64,000 nt of DNA from Desulfogranum marinum (GCF_016918565.1 NZ_JAFFQD010000004.1:1-64000), one strand, 5' to 3'. Counted from the stretch's first letter, positions 17,757-27,434 are shown. Numbers and translations: made by a program. The notes: generated from the sequence alone by a model not told the origin.

Positions 17757-19109
17757 TCAAGTGATTAGCCCTTTCAAGGAGTGTTTACCGGCATGATTGA
17801 TCGTTACATGCGCGATATCACCGGGGGCGAGGGTATCCCGGGGTTGAACGAAATGAACAATATGATTTGTCGAGGTGCGCCCCTTGCACTCTTTTGCAGT
17901 AACGGTTTCCACCATTACTTCCACTTTGTGACCTAAGTAATCATTATTCCGAGCAAGACTGATTTCATCCTGCAGGTTTTGGAAAATCCTCAATCGCTCG
18001 CTTTTTACCTCTTCAGGCACTTTATCAGGAAAATCGGCTGATCGAGTGAAGGGACGATCCGAATATTTAAAGGAAAAAGAACCGTGATATTGGACAGTTT
18101 TGAGTAAGTCGACGGTTTGTTCGAAATCGGCATCTGTTTCTCCTGGAAAACCAATGATCATATCGGTAGCAAGAGCGATTTCAGGACGATAGGAACGGAG
18201 AGTTTCAACTTTTTGAAGGTATTCTTCAATGGTATATTTCCGGTTCATCAGTGCCAAAATGCGATTTGAGCCTGATTGAACAGGAAGGTGAAAATGGGGA
18301 CACAGATTTTCGAGCTCTGCAAAACAGCGCATAAGATCTTCGGAAAGATCCTTGGGGTTGGAGGTGGTGAATCTGAGTCGTCCGAGTCCTTTAACTGCAG
18401 CAACCTGGCGCAATAATTGGGCAAAGGAAACAGGTGTGTCCGCAACAGCATTAGTCATGCCATAGGAATTAACGTTTTGCCCGAGAAGGGTTATCTCTTT
18501 TACTCCCTGGTCTACTAGAATCTCTACTTCTTCTACAATGTCAGTTACAGGACGACTGATTTCCCTTCCTCTGGTGTAGGGCACCACACAATAGCTACAG
18601 TAGTTGTTACACCCCTGCATAATGGTAACAAAACGTTTTAACCCGCTCTCAGCAGACGCTTTGGGGGTGGTTTTATTGGTCAGAAGTTGCTGGAAGGGAG
18701 GGATAGAGAAGGTATTGTCAAGATCTGTAGCCTTTTCATGCACTGTCTGTCCCTCATTGAGTCGATAAAGGATTTCGGGCAGTTGGTAGATTTGCTGGGT
18801 ACCGACAATAAAATCAACATGGGGCATTCGCTTAAAGATTTGGTCGCCTTCCTGCTGGGCAACGCAACCAGCAACACCAATACGAAGGGTGGGATGCTGT
18901 TTTTTTGTGTCGCGGAGTTGACCTAGAAGGCTGAATACTTTTTGCTCGGCTTTTGCACGTATACTGCAAGTGTTAAGAATAATAACATCGGCATGATCCG
19001 GCGCATCCACGGCAAGATAGCCATCCTGGGCTAGAAGCTGCTCAATGATTTCAGAATCCCGTATGTTCATCTGGCAGCCAAAGGTTTTTATATAGAGTCT
19101 TTTTTCCAT
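17757..19109 (-). CDS. miaB: tRNA-2-methylthio-N6-dimethylallyladenosine synthase
   Basis: This encodes 450 residues. The N-terminal UPF0004 domain has three cluster cysteines (FGCQMN, NTCSIR, GCVAQQ); the radical SAM domain has CNNYCSYC and the MiaB signature VVPYTRGREISRP; a TRAM domain closes the protein (residues ~385-448). It methylthiolates i6A37 of tRNAs, downstream of MiaA, which is also encoded in this window. Length and motifs are fully standard. It is the last gene of purB-DUF4911-miaB, starting 6 bases after the DUF4911 stop. Confidence 0.97.
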   Translation of the reverse strand: MEKRLYIKTFGCQMNIRDSEIIEQLLAQDGYLAVDAPDHADVIILNTCSIRAKAEQKVFSLLGQLRDTKKQHPTLRIGVAGCVAQQEGDQIFKRMPHVDFIVGTQQIYQLPEILYRLNEGQTVHEKATDLDNTFSIPPFQQLLTNKTTPKASAESGLKRFVTIMQGCNNYCSYCVVPYTRGREISRPVTDIVEEVEILVDQGVKEITLLGQNVNSYGMTNAVADTPVSFAQLLRQVAAVKGLGRLRFTTSNPKDLSEDLMRCFAELENLCPHFHLPVQSGSNRILALMNRKYTIEEYLQKVETLRSYRPEIALATDMIIGFPGETDADFEQTVDLLKTVQYHGSFSFKYSDRPFTRSADFPDKVPEEVKSERLRIFQNLQDEISLARNNDYLGHKVEVMVETVTAKECKGRTSTNHIVHFVQPRDTLAPGDIAHVTINHAGKHSLKGLIT

Positions 19110-19115
19110 GAATAA

Positions 19116-19370
19116 TCAGCCAAGAGGAGCAACATGTGTTGGAGTAGGGAAGGGCGTTACCTCTCCTGCAACAGCGTTGAGCAGGGCGAACAACTGTGCA
19201 AGAGAAGAGTGGGTTGTCCAGATTTTGATTAACCCTTCAGATACTGATAGGGTTGATAGTGTCGCAAGCCCATCATACCCTTCAATAATAAATTTTAACC
19301 AGCCAATTTTTTCTTTGCGTACACGAAGATATATAGTGTAAGTGGTGGCGTTAAAAACTTCTTTTTTCAA
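19116..19370 (-). CDS. DUF4911 small protein
   Basis: This encodes 84 residues fitting DUF4911, a short alpha/beta family common in Desulfobacterota: TIYLRVRKEKIGWLKFIIEGYDGLATLSTL then a tail TTHSSLAQLFALLNAVAGEV. No signal peptide or membrane helix. It is tightly packed between purB (9 bases) and miaB (6 bases), which suggests co-expression. The compact fold looks regulatory or ligand-sensing rather than enzymatic, but no function is established. Confidence 0.82.
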   Translation of the reverse strand: MKKEVFNATTYTIYLRVRKEKIGWLKFIIEGYDGLATLSTLSVSEGLIKIWTTHSSLAQLFALLNAVAGEVTPFPTPTHVAPLG

Positions 19371-19379
19371 CTAGATGTC

Positions 19380-20825
19380 CTACACAGTTAAGGTTGAGTC
19401 AATGTCTCCGGATAATGCATCCTTGTGTTTTTCCAGCAGTGGTTGTACTTCTTCCTGAAGGTATTCTTCTGTCTGTTCAGCAGCTCGTCCTGTAAATTCC
19501 TGATAGTTGCCAAGCAGGTCATCCAGCTCTTTTTGACCAAAAGGAACGCGGTCATCGTTCCCAAGCCGCTGTAGCAGATCATTGGCAACACCATGATTTT
19601 TCACAGCAGCGCCGGCTTCAACAGAATATTCGCGTATGATTTCGTGCATTTCCTGGCGACTTTCGCCACGCTCGACACAGGCCATAAGAATTTTTTCTGT
19701 CGCCATAAACGGAAGTTCTTCGCGAAGATATTTTTCAATTTGTTTCGGATATACAACCATATCATTAGTAATATTAATATATAGCTTTAAAATGGCATCG
19801 GTCAATAAGAATGCCTGGGCTATATCCATTCGGCGAATTGCAGAATCATCCAAGGTCCTTTCAAACCATTGGTTAGCAGCGGTTGCCCCGAAATTAGCCG
19901 GTAGTCCCATGAGCTTTCGTGCAAGTCCGGTCATTCTTTCAGAGCGCATGGGGTTTCTCTTGTAGGCCATGGCTGAGCTGCCAACCTGCTTACTCGCAAA
20001 GGGTTCTTCTTGAACTTTGAGGTTAGAGAGCAACCGTAGGTCGACTGCGAATTTATGAGCAGAACTACCAATGCCGGCAAGAGTTTCACTGGTTTTCATA
20101 TCCAATTTTCGGGGATAGGTTTGCCCGGTGACTGAAAAAACATTATCAAAATGAAGTTTCTCGGCAACCCGTCTATCCAACTCGCGTACCTTTTCATGGT
20201 CGCCATTAAAGAGTTCAATAAAAGTGGCTTGCGTGCCGACTGTGCCTTTGGCACCGCGTGCCTTGATTTGTTTTTCAAGGTGTTCAATATATTCCAGATC
20301 CATAATAAGGTCCTGGATATAGAGCGTGTTTCTTTTACCAACAGTGGTCGGTTGGGCTGGTTGATAGTGGGTATAACCCAAGGTGGCTGTTGCTTTTTGT
20401 TGTAGGCTGAAAGTGGCAAGATTCTGAATAACACGCAAAAGGGATTGCTTTATCAGGCCAAGAGCCAGCTTCTGCACCATAAGATCGGTGTTGCAGACTA
20501 CAAACTGTGATGTTGCTCCCAGATGAATAATGGGCTCAGCCAGAGGGCATTGCCGGCCGTAGGCAAAGACATGAGCCATAACGTCGTGGCGGATTTCTTT
20601 TTCTTTTTCAATAGCAACATCAAAGTTGATGTTGTCAACATTTGCTTTGAGCTCATTAATCATTTCCTCCGTCACAGCTGCTAAACCGAGTTCATGTTGT
20701 GCTTCGGCAAGTGCAATCCAGCATTTTCTCCAGTGAGTAAATTTAAAGCGCTCACTAAAAAGTTCCTGCATGGCTTTGCTGGTGTATCGGGAAACAAGTG
20801 GCTCTTGGTAAATGTCTCTGTTCAT
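19380..20825 (-). CDS. purB: Adenylosuccinate lyase
   Basis: This encodes 481 residues of the fumarase/aspartase superfamily. Signatures are RHDVMAHVFAYG, HLGATSQFVVCNTD (catalytic His region), the signature loop GSSAMAYKRNPMRSER, and a C-terminal helical domain. It cleaves SAICAR and adenylosuccinate in purine synthesis. Length agrees with the ~475-residue eukaryote-like PurB branch. It heads the purB-DUF4911-miaB operon; upstream of it (20826-20971) is a 146-base gap with an AT-rich palindrome. Confidence 0.96.
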   Translation of the reverse strand: MNRDIYQEPLVSRYTSKAMQELFSERFKFTHWRKCWIALAEAQHELGLAAVTEEMINELKANVDNINFDVAIEKEKEIRHDVMAHVFAYGRQCPLAEPIIHLGATSQFVVCNTDLMVQKLALGLIKQSLLRVIQNLATFSLQQKATATLGYTHYQPAQPTTVGKRNTLYIQDLIMDLEYIEHLEKQIKARGAKGTVGTQATFIELFNGDHEKVRELDRRVAEKLHFDNVFSVTGQTYPRKLDMKTSETLAGIGSSAHKFAVDLRLLSNLKVQEEPFASKQVGSSAMAYKRNPMRSERMTGLARKLMGLPANFGATAANQWFERTLDDSAIRRMDIAQAFLLTDAILKLYINITNDMVVYPKQIEKYLREELPFMATEKILMACVERGESRQEMHEIIREYSVEAGAAVKNHGVANDLLQRLGNDDRVPFGQKELDDLLGNYQEFTGRAAEQTEEYLQEEVQPLLEKHKDALSGDIDSTLTV

Positions 20826-20943
20826 GGCGTTCCTGGGGTTATTAATATTTTAAAGGCGTTGTGCAGAGCCTTGTTTATCTATGTTTAACTTGAAATGTTC
20901 AATCATATCAGGCAGACATGATTTCTAGAATGTTACAATGTCG

Positions 20944-20959
20944 CATAATATATATTATG
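20944..20959. promoter_or_regulatory. Perfect AT-rich palindrome CATAATATATATTATG
   Basis: A 16-base perfect dyad lies in the gap between recJ and purB, about 120 bases upstream of purB. It may be an operator or merely AT-rich promoter DNA. Confidence 0.3.
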
Positions 20960-20971
20960 TTAAATTTTTGT

Positions 20972-22735
20972 CTAGTTGGGTTTGCATACATCAACTAACT
21001 GTATTTCTTTACGCTGTACCCCTCTGTAGGAGGATCGTTTGAGTTTAAAAATAATATCTACAGGCCCTTCTTTTACAGTGGTAATTTTCTCTGCCAGATA
21101 AAAACCAATGCCATTGACTGCATTGTTAGATGCGGTTGGAAGAGAGAATTTTAAATGTCCGCTTACATCTTTCACGTTTTTCAGGTAAACCTGTTTAAGG
21201 GCGAAAAGGGGTTCTGGATTTGCCTCTCCAAAAGGTTGGAAAAGTTGCAATTTGGCGAGCAATGTATCCGATGTGAGGTCTTCTGAAGTGAGCTCATAGT
21301 CTACGTAGATCTGTCGCGCACTCAACGAACTGTCCTTTTCCGTACAACAATCGTCAAAGGCTGCCCTGAAAGCTGGAAATGCTTCCTGATGTAAGGTCAC
21401 GCCAATAGCCATGGGGTGGCCTCCAAATTGCTCAAGATATTTACTGCATAATCCTAATTTCTGGTAAATATTTATCCCTTCAATAGATCTCCCCGATCCT
21501 TTGAGGATACAGTTGTCGCTGTCGCCTGGATGTTCCATGGTAACAACAATGGCTGGACAATCAAATTTATCGACAATACGCGAAGCAACAATGCCGAGAA
21601 TTCCAGGATGGCAGGATTTGTGAAAAATGGTAAGGGCGAATGCGCCCTCTTTTTTTAGTGTTTCACATTCTGAAAAAATTTCTTCTAAAACACCACGTTC
21701 AAGTTTTTTACGCGTCGAGTTAAGTTTTTCAAGCTTGCTCGCGGATCTTTTTGCCACCGCCATTTCGTCTGTGAGCAGCAGCTTAATCGCATGCTCCGTC
21801 TTGCCCATTCTTCCGGCAGCGTTAATACGGGGTGCCAATTTAAAGGAGACGTCTTCGGCTTGGATGAGGTCGGCCTGGTACATGCCGCACTGTTCAGCAA
21901 GGGTGAAAATACCAACTCGTCTTTTTTGGTTCAGCACTTCAAGGCCGGCTCGTACCAGAATTCTGTTTGTCCCTTCAAGTGGCATAACGTCTGCTATCGT
22001 GCCAAGAGCGACGAGGTCCAGATATTGTTTGAGGTTGGGTATGGCAGCGGAATTTTTCCAAAAGTTTTTTTCAATCAGTGCCCTGCGTACAGCTGCAACG
22101 AAAAAGAAGGCCACCCCTACTCCAGACAGTTCTTTGAAAGGAAAACAGCACTGGCTTTGTTTAGGATTTATAACTGCCGCTGCATCAGGAAGAATGTCTG
22201 CCGGCTCGTGGTGATCGGTAATGATGACTTCCAACCCTTTTTCTCTAGCATATTCTACGGTGTCATGCGCGGTGATGCCGCAATCTACAGTGATCAGCAG
22301 GGTTGGTTCATCGCCTATTTGTGCTTGTATGTTGTCGACGGAATTCGTTGTAAAACCGTAATGGTCAGTGAGTCGGTTGGGAATATAATAGGTTGCCTCC
22401 AGGCCAATTCCCTGAAAGAATTTCACCAGTAATGCGGTAGCCGTTACGCCATCTACATCGTAGTCGCCATGGATGATTATGTGTTTTGATTGTTCACATG
22501 CCCTTACGATACATGCAACTGCATCTGCCATGCCCAGCATTTGCTCTGGTTTGGGCAGGTGGGCAAAGTCCGGATAAAGGAAATTCTCTATTTTTTCCTC
22601 TGCTTTAAAACCACGGTTATAAAGAATAGTTGCAAGAGGAAGCGGTAGGTTAAATTTGCCTGCTAACTGGCTGTATTCCCTGTCGTTACTCTGTGGCGGG
22701 CTGGCGCTCTTATGCAATGATAGGTTGTCCGGCAA
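20972..22735 (-). CDS. recJ: Single-stranded-DNA-specific exonuclease RecJ
   Basis: This encodes 587 residues, the normal RecJ size. DHH-family metal motifs are visible: IHGDYDVDGVTATALL, TVDCGI, the DHH in VIITDHHEPAD, and NPKQSQCCFPFKELSGVG. The DHHA1 region includes GRMGKTEHAIKLL earlier and GSGRSIEGINIYQKL with FGGHPMAIGV later. It degrades ssDNA 5'-3' in recombination and mismatch/base repair. It starts 4 bases after the miaA stop, last gene of the lysC-cimA-HhH-miaA-recJ run. Confidence 0.96.
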   Translation of the reverse strand: MPDNLSLHKSASPPQSNDREYSQLAGKFNLPLPLATILYNRGFKAEEKIENFLYPDFAHLPKPEQMLGMADAVACIVRACEQSKHIIIHGDYDVDGVTATALLVKFFQGIGLEATYYIPNRLTDHYGFTTNSVDNIQAQIGDEPTLLITVDCGITAHDTVEYAREKGLEVIITDHHEPADILPDAAAVINPKQSQCCFPFKELSGVGVAFFFVAAVRRALIEKNFWKNSAAIPNLKQYLDLVALGTIADVMPLEGTNRILVRAGLEVLNQKRRVGIFTLAEQCGMYQADLIQAEDVSFKLAPRINAAGRMGKTEHAIKLLLTDEMAVAKRSASKLEKLNSTRKKLERGVLEEIFSECETLKKEGAFALTIFHKSCHPGILGIVASRIVDKFDCPAIVVTMEHPGDSDNCILKGSGRSIEGINIYQKLGLCSKYLEQFGGHPMAIGVTLHQEAFPAFRAAFDDCCTEKDSSLSARQIYVDYELTSEDLTSDTLLAKLQLFQPFGEANPEPLFALKQVYLKNVKDVSGHLKFSLPTASNNAVNGIGFYLAEKITTVKEGPVDIIFKLKRSSYRGVQRKEIQLVDVCKPN

Positions 22736-22739
22736 AATG

Positions 22740-23696
22740 TTACCTCTGCGCTTTTTGTATCATGCGCTGAATATCAGCAAGAACAGCAGCGTCATTATCT
22801 TGTTCATACCACTGTAGTTGCCTCTGTTTTTGAAACCATGTCATTTGCCGTTTTGCATACCTTCTGGTATCGCGGACAAGCTCTTTGATTGTTTCTTCAA
22901 GTGGCTGTGAACCGTTGAGATATTGAACCGCATGTCGGTAGCCAATTGCCTGCATAGACGTAAGCTGGTCGTTAAAGCCCATTTTTTGGAGCTTTTTCAC
23001 TTCTTCCATAAGGCCGGTCTTCATCATTATCCCTGCCCTTTTTTCAATCCGTTCGTACAGCCGTGAGCGCTCACAGGTCAATCCAATGACAAGCAGGTGC
23101 TGAAAAGATATTGGTGGCTGCTGCTGTTGTTGAGATTCCAGATGTAGGGACCATGGAATACCGGTACTGTGAAATATCTCCAGCCCTCTTAGGAGGCGCT
23201 GTGTGTCATTGATATGTATTCGCTCAGCTGCCACTGCATCTATCTGTAATAGTTCGGCATATGCTGCTTCCCTCCCCTTCTCTTCATATCGCTTGCGAAC
23301 TTCCAGTCGAACGGATTCCTGTACTGGAACATCCGTGAACAAACCATTGAGGAGCGAAGAAAGATAGAGACCGGTTCCACCGGTGATTAAAGGAACCTTG
23401 CCTCGTGCAGCGATATCGTTTATGGCATCCAATGCATCATTGACAAACCGTGCTGCATTATATTGCTCGTCTGGATCGCAGATATCAATGAGATAATGTG
23501 GTACCTGTGTACGTTCTTCGAGTGATGCCTTGGCCGTACCTACATCCATGTAGCGGTAGACCTGCATCGAATCCATGGAGATAATTTCACAGTGGAACTG
23601 CTCAGCTATCCTGAGTGAAAGTGCTGTTTTGCCAATAGCTGTCGGACCGACAAGAACAATTACAGGTGTTGAGATGATTTGTTGTTTTTGTCTCAT
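22740..23696 (-). CDS. miaA: tRNA dimethylallyltransferase
   Basis: This encodes 318 residues. The P-loop is GPTAIGKTALS near residue 17, followed by DSMQVYRYMDVGTAK, PHYLIDICDP and GGTGLYLSSLLNG, all diagnostic of MiaA; KRQMTWFQKQ near the end is the conserved C-terminal block. It transfers dimethylallyl to A37, the substrate later thiomethylated by MiaB. The start ATG overlaps the stop of the HhH gene in an ATGA junction, so translation is coupled. Confidence 0.97.
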   Translation of the reverse strand: MRQKQQIISTPVIVLVGPTAIGKTALSLRIAEQFHCEIISMDSMQVYRYMDVGTAKASLEERTQVPHYLIDICDPDEQYNAARFVNDALDAINDIAARGKVPLITGGTGLYLSSLLNGLFTDVPVQESVRLEVRKRYEEKGREAAYAELLQIDAVAAERIHINDTQRLLRGLEIFHSTGIPWSLHLESQQQQQPPISFQHLLVIGLTCERSRLYERIEKRAGIMMKTGLMEEVKKLQKMGFNDQLTSMQAIGYRHAVQYLNGSQPLEETIKELVRDTRRYAKRQMTWFQKQRQLQWYEQDNDAAVLADIQRMIQKAQR

Positions 23697-24214
23697 TGTC
23701 CAAAATCAAGAAGAGGCTTCAGCCTCTGTAAAGTTTTCTCGCCGATACCGGGAATAGCCTGTAACTCGTGGATAGAAGTAAAGTTACCAGACTGCATCCT
23801 ATGGGTGTAAATCTCTCGCGCAAGGCTGGGTCCTATACCTGGTAAAAGTTCTAACTCTTTCATTGTAGCCTTGTTTAAAGGGAACCCAAAGTTGAAAAAG
23901 CGACTTAACAATGCCGGAGAAACGGGCTGATTGGCGGTCGCCGTTGCAGAGCCTGTAGGGTGTCCGGCATTGCGTTGCAGCGATTGAACATCGGTGATTG
24001 GTTCCAATTCGGTGCCGGCTGCGAGGCGTTGTACATAGAGGTGTTGCCCTTCAAGGATGTATAGATTTTTCTGTGTTGGCGCGATTTGTTGCTGATTGAG
24101 CCAAGGAGTTATGAAAAGCAGGCCCCCTAAAACTGCAAGGACAAGCACACGCTTGTCCTTGCAGTGGGCATAGGGAGTGTTTATGCCATCCTCACTATCG
24201 CTTTGTCTTGTCAT
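23693..24214 (-). CDS. Helix-hairpin-helix protein, ComEA-like, membrane-anchored
   Basis: This encodes 173 residues from the ATG at 24214. A single hydrophobic helix at residues ~23-37 (VLVLAVLGGLLFITPW) is followed by a linker and, at residues ~110-170, a tandem HhH: LNKATMKELELLPGIGPSLAREIY then FTSIHELQAIPGIGEKTLQRL. This is the ComEA/T2SS-K-type non-specific DNA-binding module. Short proteins of this kind are widespread and only sometimes linked to DNA uptake. Longer starts up to 24328 would run inside cimA; the chosen start overlaps the cimA end by 20 bases with AAGG close upstream. The stop overlaps miaA. Confidence 0.82.
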   Translation of the reverse strand: MTRQSDSEDGINTPYAHCKDKRVLVLAVLGGLLFITPWLNQQQIAPTQKNLYILEGQHLYVQRLAAGTELEPITDVQSLQRNAGHPTGSATATANQPVSPALLSRFFNFGFPLNKATMKELELLPGIGPSLAREIYTHRMQSGNFTSIHELQAIPGIGEKTLQRLKPLLDFGQ

Positions 24215-25790
24215 CCTTGAGCAATTTGTAATTAATGCTATCAACAAGTGCTTGCCAGCTGGCTTCAATGATGTTGACGGAAACACCAACGGTTCCCCAG
24301 CGGTTCGCGGCATCCGTGCTGTCAACAAGCACGCGTACTTGAGCGCCGGTACCGTATTCTCCCGTCAATACCCGCACTTTGTAGTCAACCAGTTCCATGT
24401 CGTTTAAACTGGGATAAAAGCGGGTCAATGCTTTTCGAAGCGCCTTGTCCAAAGCATTGACCGGCCCATCGCCCAAAGCGGCTGTGTGTACCTCACTTCC
24501 ACCGACATGTAACCTGATAGTGGCTTCGGTAACAGGCGGTCTGCCCATACTGTATCTGTGGTTCATAACCCTGAAGGCTTCGAGCTTAAAAAATTTGCGC
24601 TGCAGCCCCAGGGTGCGCCGCATTAAAAGTTCAAAACTTGCCTCAGCCGCCTCATACTGGTATCCCTGATTTTCACGTTCTTTCAATTCGTTAATGATGG
24701 AGGACATCAGTGGATCGTCCGGTTCCAGAGAAATACCGTATTTTTTGGCCTTGGACATGATGTTTGCCCGGCCTGCCTGATCCGAAATCAGGACCCTGCG
24801 AATATTGCCTACTTTCTCTGGTTCTATATGCTCGTAGGTTAATGGGTTTCTTTGGACGGCACTAACGTGAATGCCTCCCTTGTGGGCAAAAGCTGATTCG
24901 CCGACATAGGGCTGATATTGATCATGGGGTAGATTGGCAAGTTCGTTCACCAGGCGCGACGTGGTGCAGAGTTGGTCGATATTATTTTTTACTTCGCATT
25001 CCATTCCCATCTTAAAAACCAGCGCAGGAATAATAGAGGTCAAATTGCTGTTACCGCAACGTTCGCCAAAACCGTTGATAGTTCCCTGCACTTGATCAAG
25101 GCCGAGATTAATGCTGATCAATGCGTTAGCAACCGCTGTTTCAGAATCGTTATGAGAATGAATGCCAAGCTTGACCTGTGATCCCAGATCAGCAAGATAT
25201 TCTTTTACTTTGCTGATGATAGCAGGGATTTCATGGGGCAAAGTCCCCCCGTTGGTATCGCAAAGGACAATGGTTTCCGCACCGCCTCTAACAGCACTGC
25301 CTATGGTCGCCAGACAGTACTCGGCATTGTTCTTAAAACCGTCGAAAAAATGTTCGGCATCATAGATGAGGTGCTGGACCTGGGGTCGTAAAAAAGCTAG
25401 AGAATCTTCGATAATCCGGAGGTTGTCCTCCAGCCTGATTCGCAAGGCTTCGGTCACATGAATATCCCAGCTTTTCCCGAAAATAGTGATAGCAGGGGTT
25501 TTGGCATCAACAAGTGCCAGCAGGTTTTGATCCTGTTCCGCTTTGTTGTGAAAGTGCCGCGTTGAGCCGAAGGCAGTTAATTTTGCATGCCTGAGTTCAA
25601 CACCCTGCATTTTACGAAAAAAATCTATGGCAAGCGGATTGGAGCCCGGCCATCCACCCTCAATAAAATCGATACCCAAACGGTCAAGCTGTTTGGATAT
25701 CTTTACTTTATCATCCACTGAAAGGTTGAAATTTTCGGCCTGGGTTCCATCCCTCAAGGTCGTATCGTAAATTTCTATGGATCTACTCAT
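24195..25790 (-). CDS. cimA: (R)-citramalate synthase
   Basis: This encodes 531 residues, the size of the CimA/LeuA2-type enzyme that joins pyruvate and acetyl-CoA for isoleucine synthesis. DTTLRDGTQAENFNLS and the GGWPGSNP loop are in the HMGL-like barrel; LGIHSHNDSETAVANALI carries the metal HxH, and GTINGFGERCGNSNLT follows. The C-terminal LeuA-dimer regulatory domain covers residues ~390-520 (NALDKALRKALTRFYP). The family distinction from isopropylmalate synthase rests on the E/W-rich GGWPGSNP and length. It starts three bases after lysC ends. Confidence 0.94.
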   Translation of the reverse strand: MSRSIEIYDTTLRDGTQAENFNLSVDDKVKISKQLDRLGIDFIEGGWPGSNPLAIDFFRKMQGVELRHAKLTAFGSTRHFHNKAEQDQNLLALVDAKTPAITIFGKSWDIHVTEALRIRLEDNLRIIEDSLAFLRPQVQHLIYDAEHFFDGFKNNAEYCLATIGSAVRGGAETIVLCDTNGGTLPHEIPAIISKVKEYLADLGSQVKLGIHSHNDSETAVANALISINLGLDQVQGTINGFGERCGNSNLTSIIPALVFKMGMECEVKNNIDQLCTTSRLVNELANLPHDQYQPYVGESAFAHKGGIHVSAVQRNPLTYEHIEPEKVGNIRRVLISDQAGRANIMSKAKKYGISLEPDDPLMSSIINELKERENQGYQYEAAEASFELLMRRTLGLQRKFFKLEAFRVMNHRYSMGRPPVTEATIRLHVGGSEVHTAALGDGPVNALDKALRKALTRFYPSLNDMELVDYKVRVLTGEYGTGAQVRVLVDSTDAANRWGTVGVSVNIIEASWQALVDSINYKLLKDDKTKR

Positions 25791-25793
25791 ATA

Positions 25794-27035
25794 CTAGTTG
25801 GTTTCCTCAAGCGGCATGTTGTCTTTATCAAGGGCAAACGCATCGTGCAGCGCGCGAACGGCAAGCTCTGTGTATTTCTCGTCGATAATACAAGATACCT
25901 TGATTTCAGAAGTGGAGACCATCATCATGTTTATCCCTTCTTTCGACAGGATGTGGAACATTGTTGAAGCAATTCCGGAATGATTCCTCATGCCAACGCC
26001 GACAATGGACACCTTGGCGATGTGTTGATCACCGGTAACGCAACCAGCACCAATATCTTGGGCAATTTCGGTGACGATTTCCATGGCCCGTTCATAATCA
26101 TTGCGCATAACAGTGAAAGTCATGTCTGTCAGGTGACCGTCACGGGTATTCTGGATAATCATGTCGACGAGGATTTCCGCGTCAGAAATCGGAAGGAAGA
26201 CTTGTGAGGCAGTTCCAGGACGATCCGGCACCTTCTTGATAGTAATTCGAGCTTCATTTTTGTTATATGTAATGCCGGAAACAAGCAAAGATTCCATAAT
26301 TTTATCCTCATCAACCACCCAGGTGCCAATAGTATCAGTAAAAGTAGATCGAACATGAACCGGAACCTTGTACTTTTTTGCAAGGCCCACAGCTCTGATG
26401 TCAAGAACCTTGGCCCCAAGGCTGGCAAGTTCTAACATTTCATCATAGCAGATTTGATTAATTTTTCGTGCTTTAGTGCAGATGTTCGGGTCAGTTGTAT
26501 AGACCCCCTCAACATCAGTGAATATTTCACAGGCATCGGCTTCCAGGGCTGCAGCCAGGGCAACAGCGGTCGTGTCTGATCCACCGCGGCCAAGTGTTGT
26601 GATGTTACCGTGGTCATCCACTCCCTGAAACCCGGCAATAGTAACAATTTTACCACTGTTAAGGTGTTCATTTATCAGGTGAGAATCAATATTTTTTATG
26701 CGTGCTTTGGTATGGGTAGAATCGGTGTGGATCGAGACCTGATCGCCTAGCAGTGCTACGGCGTCCACTCCCCTTTCTTTAACAGCCATTGCAAGCAGAG
26801 CAATCGTTACCTGCTCCCCTGTTGACAATAACATGTCCATTTCTCTGGAACTGGGGCGATTCTGGACAGCTTGTGCAAGTCCTGTTAATTTATCTGTTTC
26901 TCCGGACATTGCCGAGAGAACGACAACCATTTGGTTGCCTTTTTTATGCTCGGCAATAACTCTGTCAGCCACTGCCTGAATTTTTTCAACGGACCCCACC
27001 GAGGTGCCGCCGAATTTTTGAACTATGAGCGCCAT
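25794..27035 (-). CDS. lysC: Aspartate kinase
   Basis: This encodes 413 residues. The N-terminal kinase motif is VQKFGGTSVGSVEKI, later GRGGSDTTAVALAAAL and FTDVEGVYTTDP; two C-terminal ACT-type units (from ~residue 265 and ~345, with SIVGVGMRNHSGIASTMF) are the site of feedback inhibition by lysine/threonine in this family. It phosphorylates aspartate to open lysine, threonine, methionine and isoleucine synthesis, which fits its linkage to cimA. It heads a five-gene minus-strand run. Confidence 0.97.
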   Translation of the reverse strand: MALIVQKFGGTSVGSVEKIQAVADRVIAEHKKGNQMVVVLSAMSGETDKLTGLAQAVQNRPSSREMDMLLSTGEQVTIALLAMAVKERGVDAVALLGDQVSIHTDSTHTKARIKNIDSHLINEHLNSGKIVTIAGFQGVDDHGNITTLGRGGSDTTAVALAAALEADACEIFTDVEGVYTTDPNICTKARKINQICYDEMLELASLGAKVLDIRAVGLAKKYKVPVHVRSTFTDTIGTWVVDEDKIMESLLVSGITYNKNEARITIKKVPDRPGTASQVFLPISDAEILVDMIIQNTRDGHLTDMTFTVMRNDYERAMEIVTEIAQDIGAGCVTGDQHIAKVSIVGVGMRNHSGIASTMFHILSKEGINMMMVSTSEIKVSCIIDEKYTELAVRALHDAFALDKDNMPLEETN

Positions 27036-27434
27036 ATATCTACCTGTGCATCAGAAATATTCCAACTGTTAAAACTTGATGATGACGGCGTAACACTACC
27101 TTGCCGATGCAAGGTAGTGTTACTACGTAACCACATATCGAGATGTTGGGTGGATTTTTGTAAATTTAAAAAATCCTGAAAAACGGTGTCTTCAAGATAC
27201 TACGAAGGCTTGCCTCTATAATAGATGTAACCCCATACAATGAGCAAATAGTGGGCAGAAACCTTCTGGATAAACAGATGTTTTTTGTGAGCAAACTGTT
27301 TTTATACCACACTCCAAGGCCGTACCTTAAAAGCAACACATGAATGTAAGACGATTTTTTAAATTTGCAACCTCAATCATTATCATGTACAAACGTGTCC
27401 TTAACTGTTACCGCCAACCTTGCCGGAAGGGATT
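27036..27434. other. lysC-trmL divergent intergenic region
   Basis: It contains the 14-bp-arm hairpin at 27090-27123 and AT-rich promoter-like sequence for both directions. No gene is recognised. Confidence 0.5.
27090..27123. promoter_or_regulatory. Long perfect inverted repeat upstream of lysC
   Basis: Arms GTAACACTACCTTG and CAAGGTAGTGTTAC enclose the loop CCGATG, 55 bases upstream of the lysC start. Neither side has a T tract, so it is not a standard terminator; it could be an operator or leader hairpin. Confidence 0.5.

Noticed and set aside
21627-22214. 195-residue ORF on the plus strand
   Set aside because: It lies entirely inside recJ on the opposite strand, with serine/arginine-rich antisense composition.
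24212-24328. Longer start of the HhH gene
   Set aside because: It would add 38 residues that are merely cimA coding sequence in another frame.
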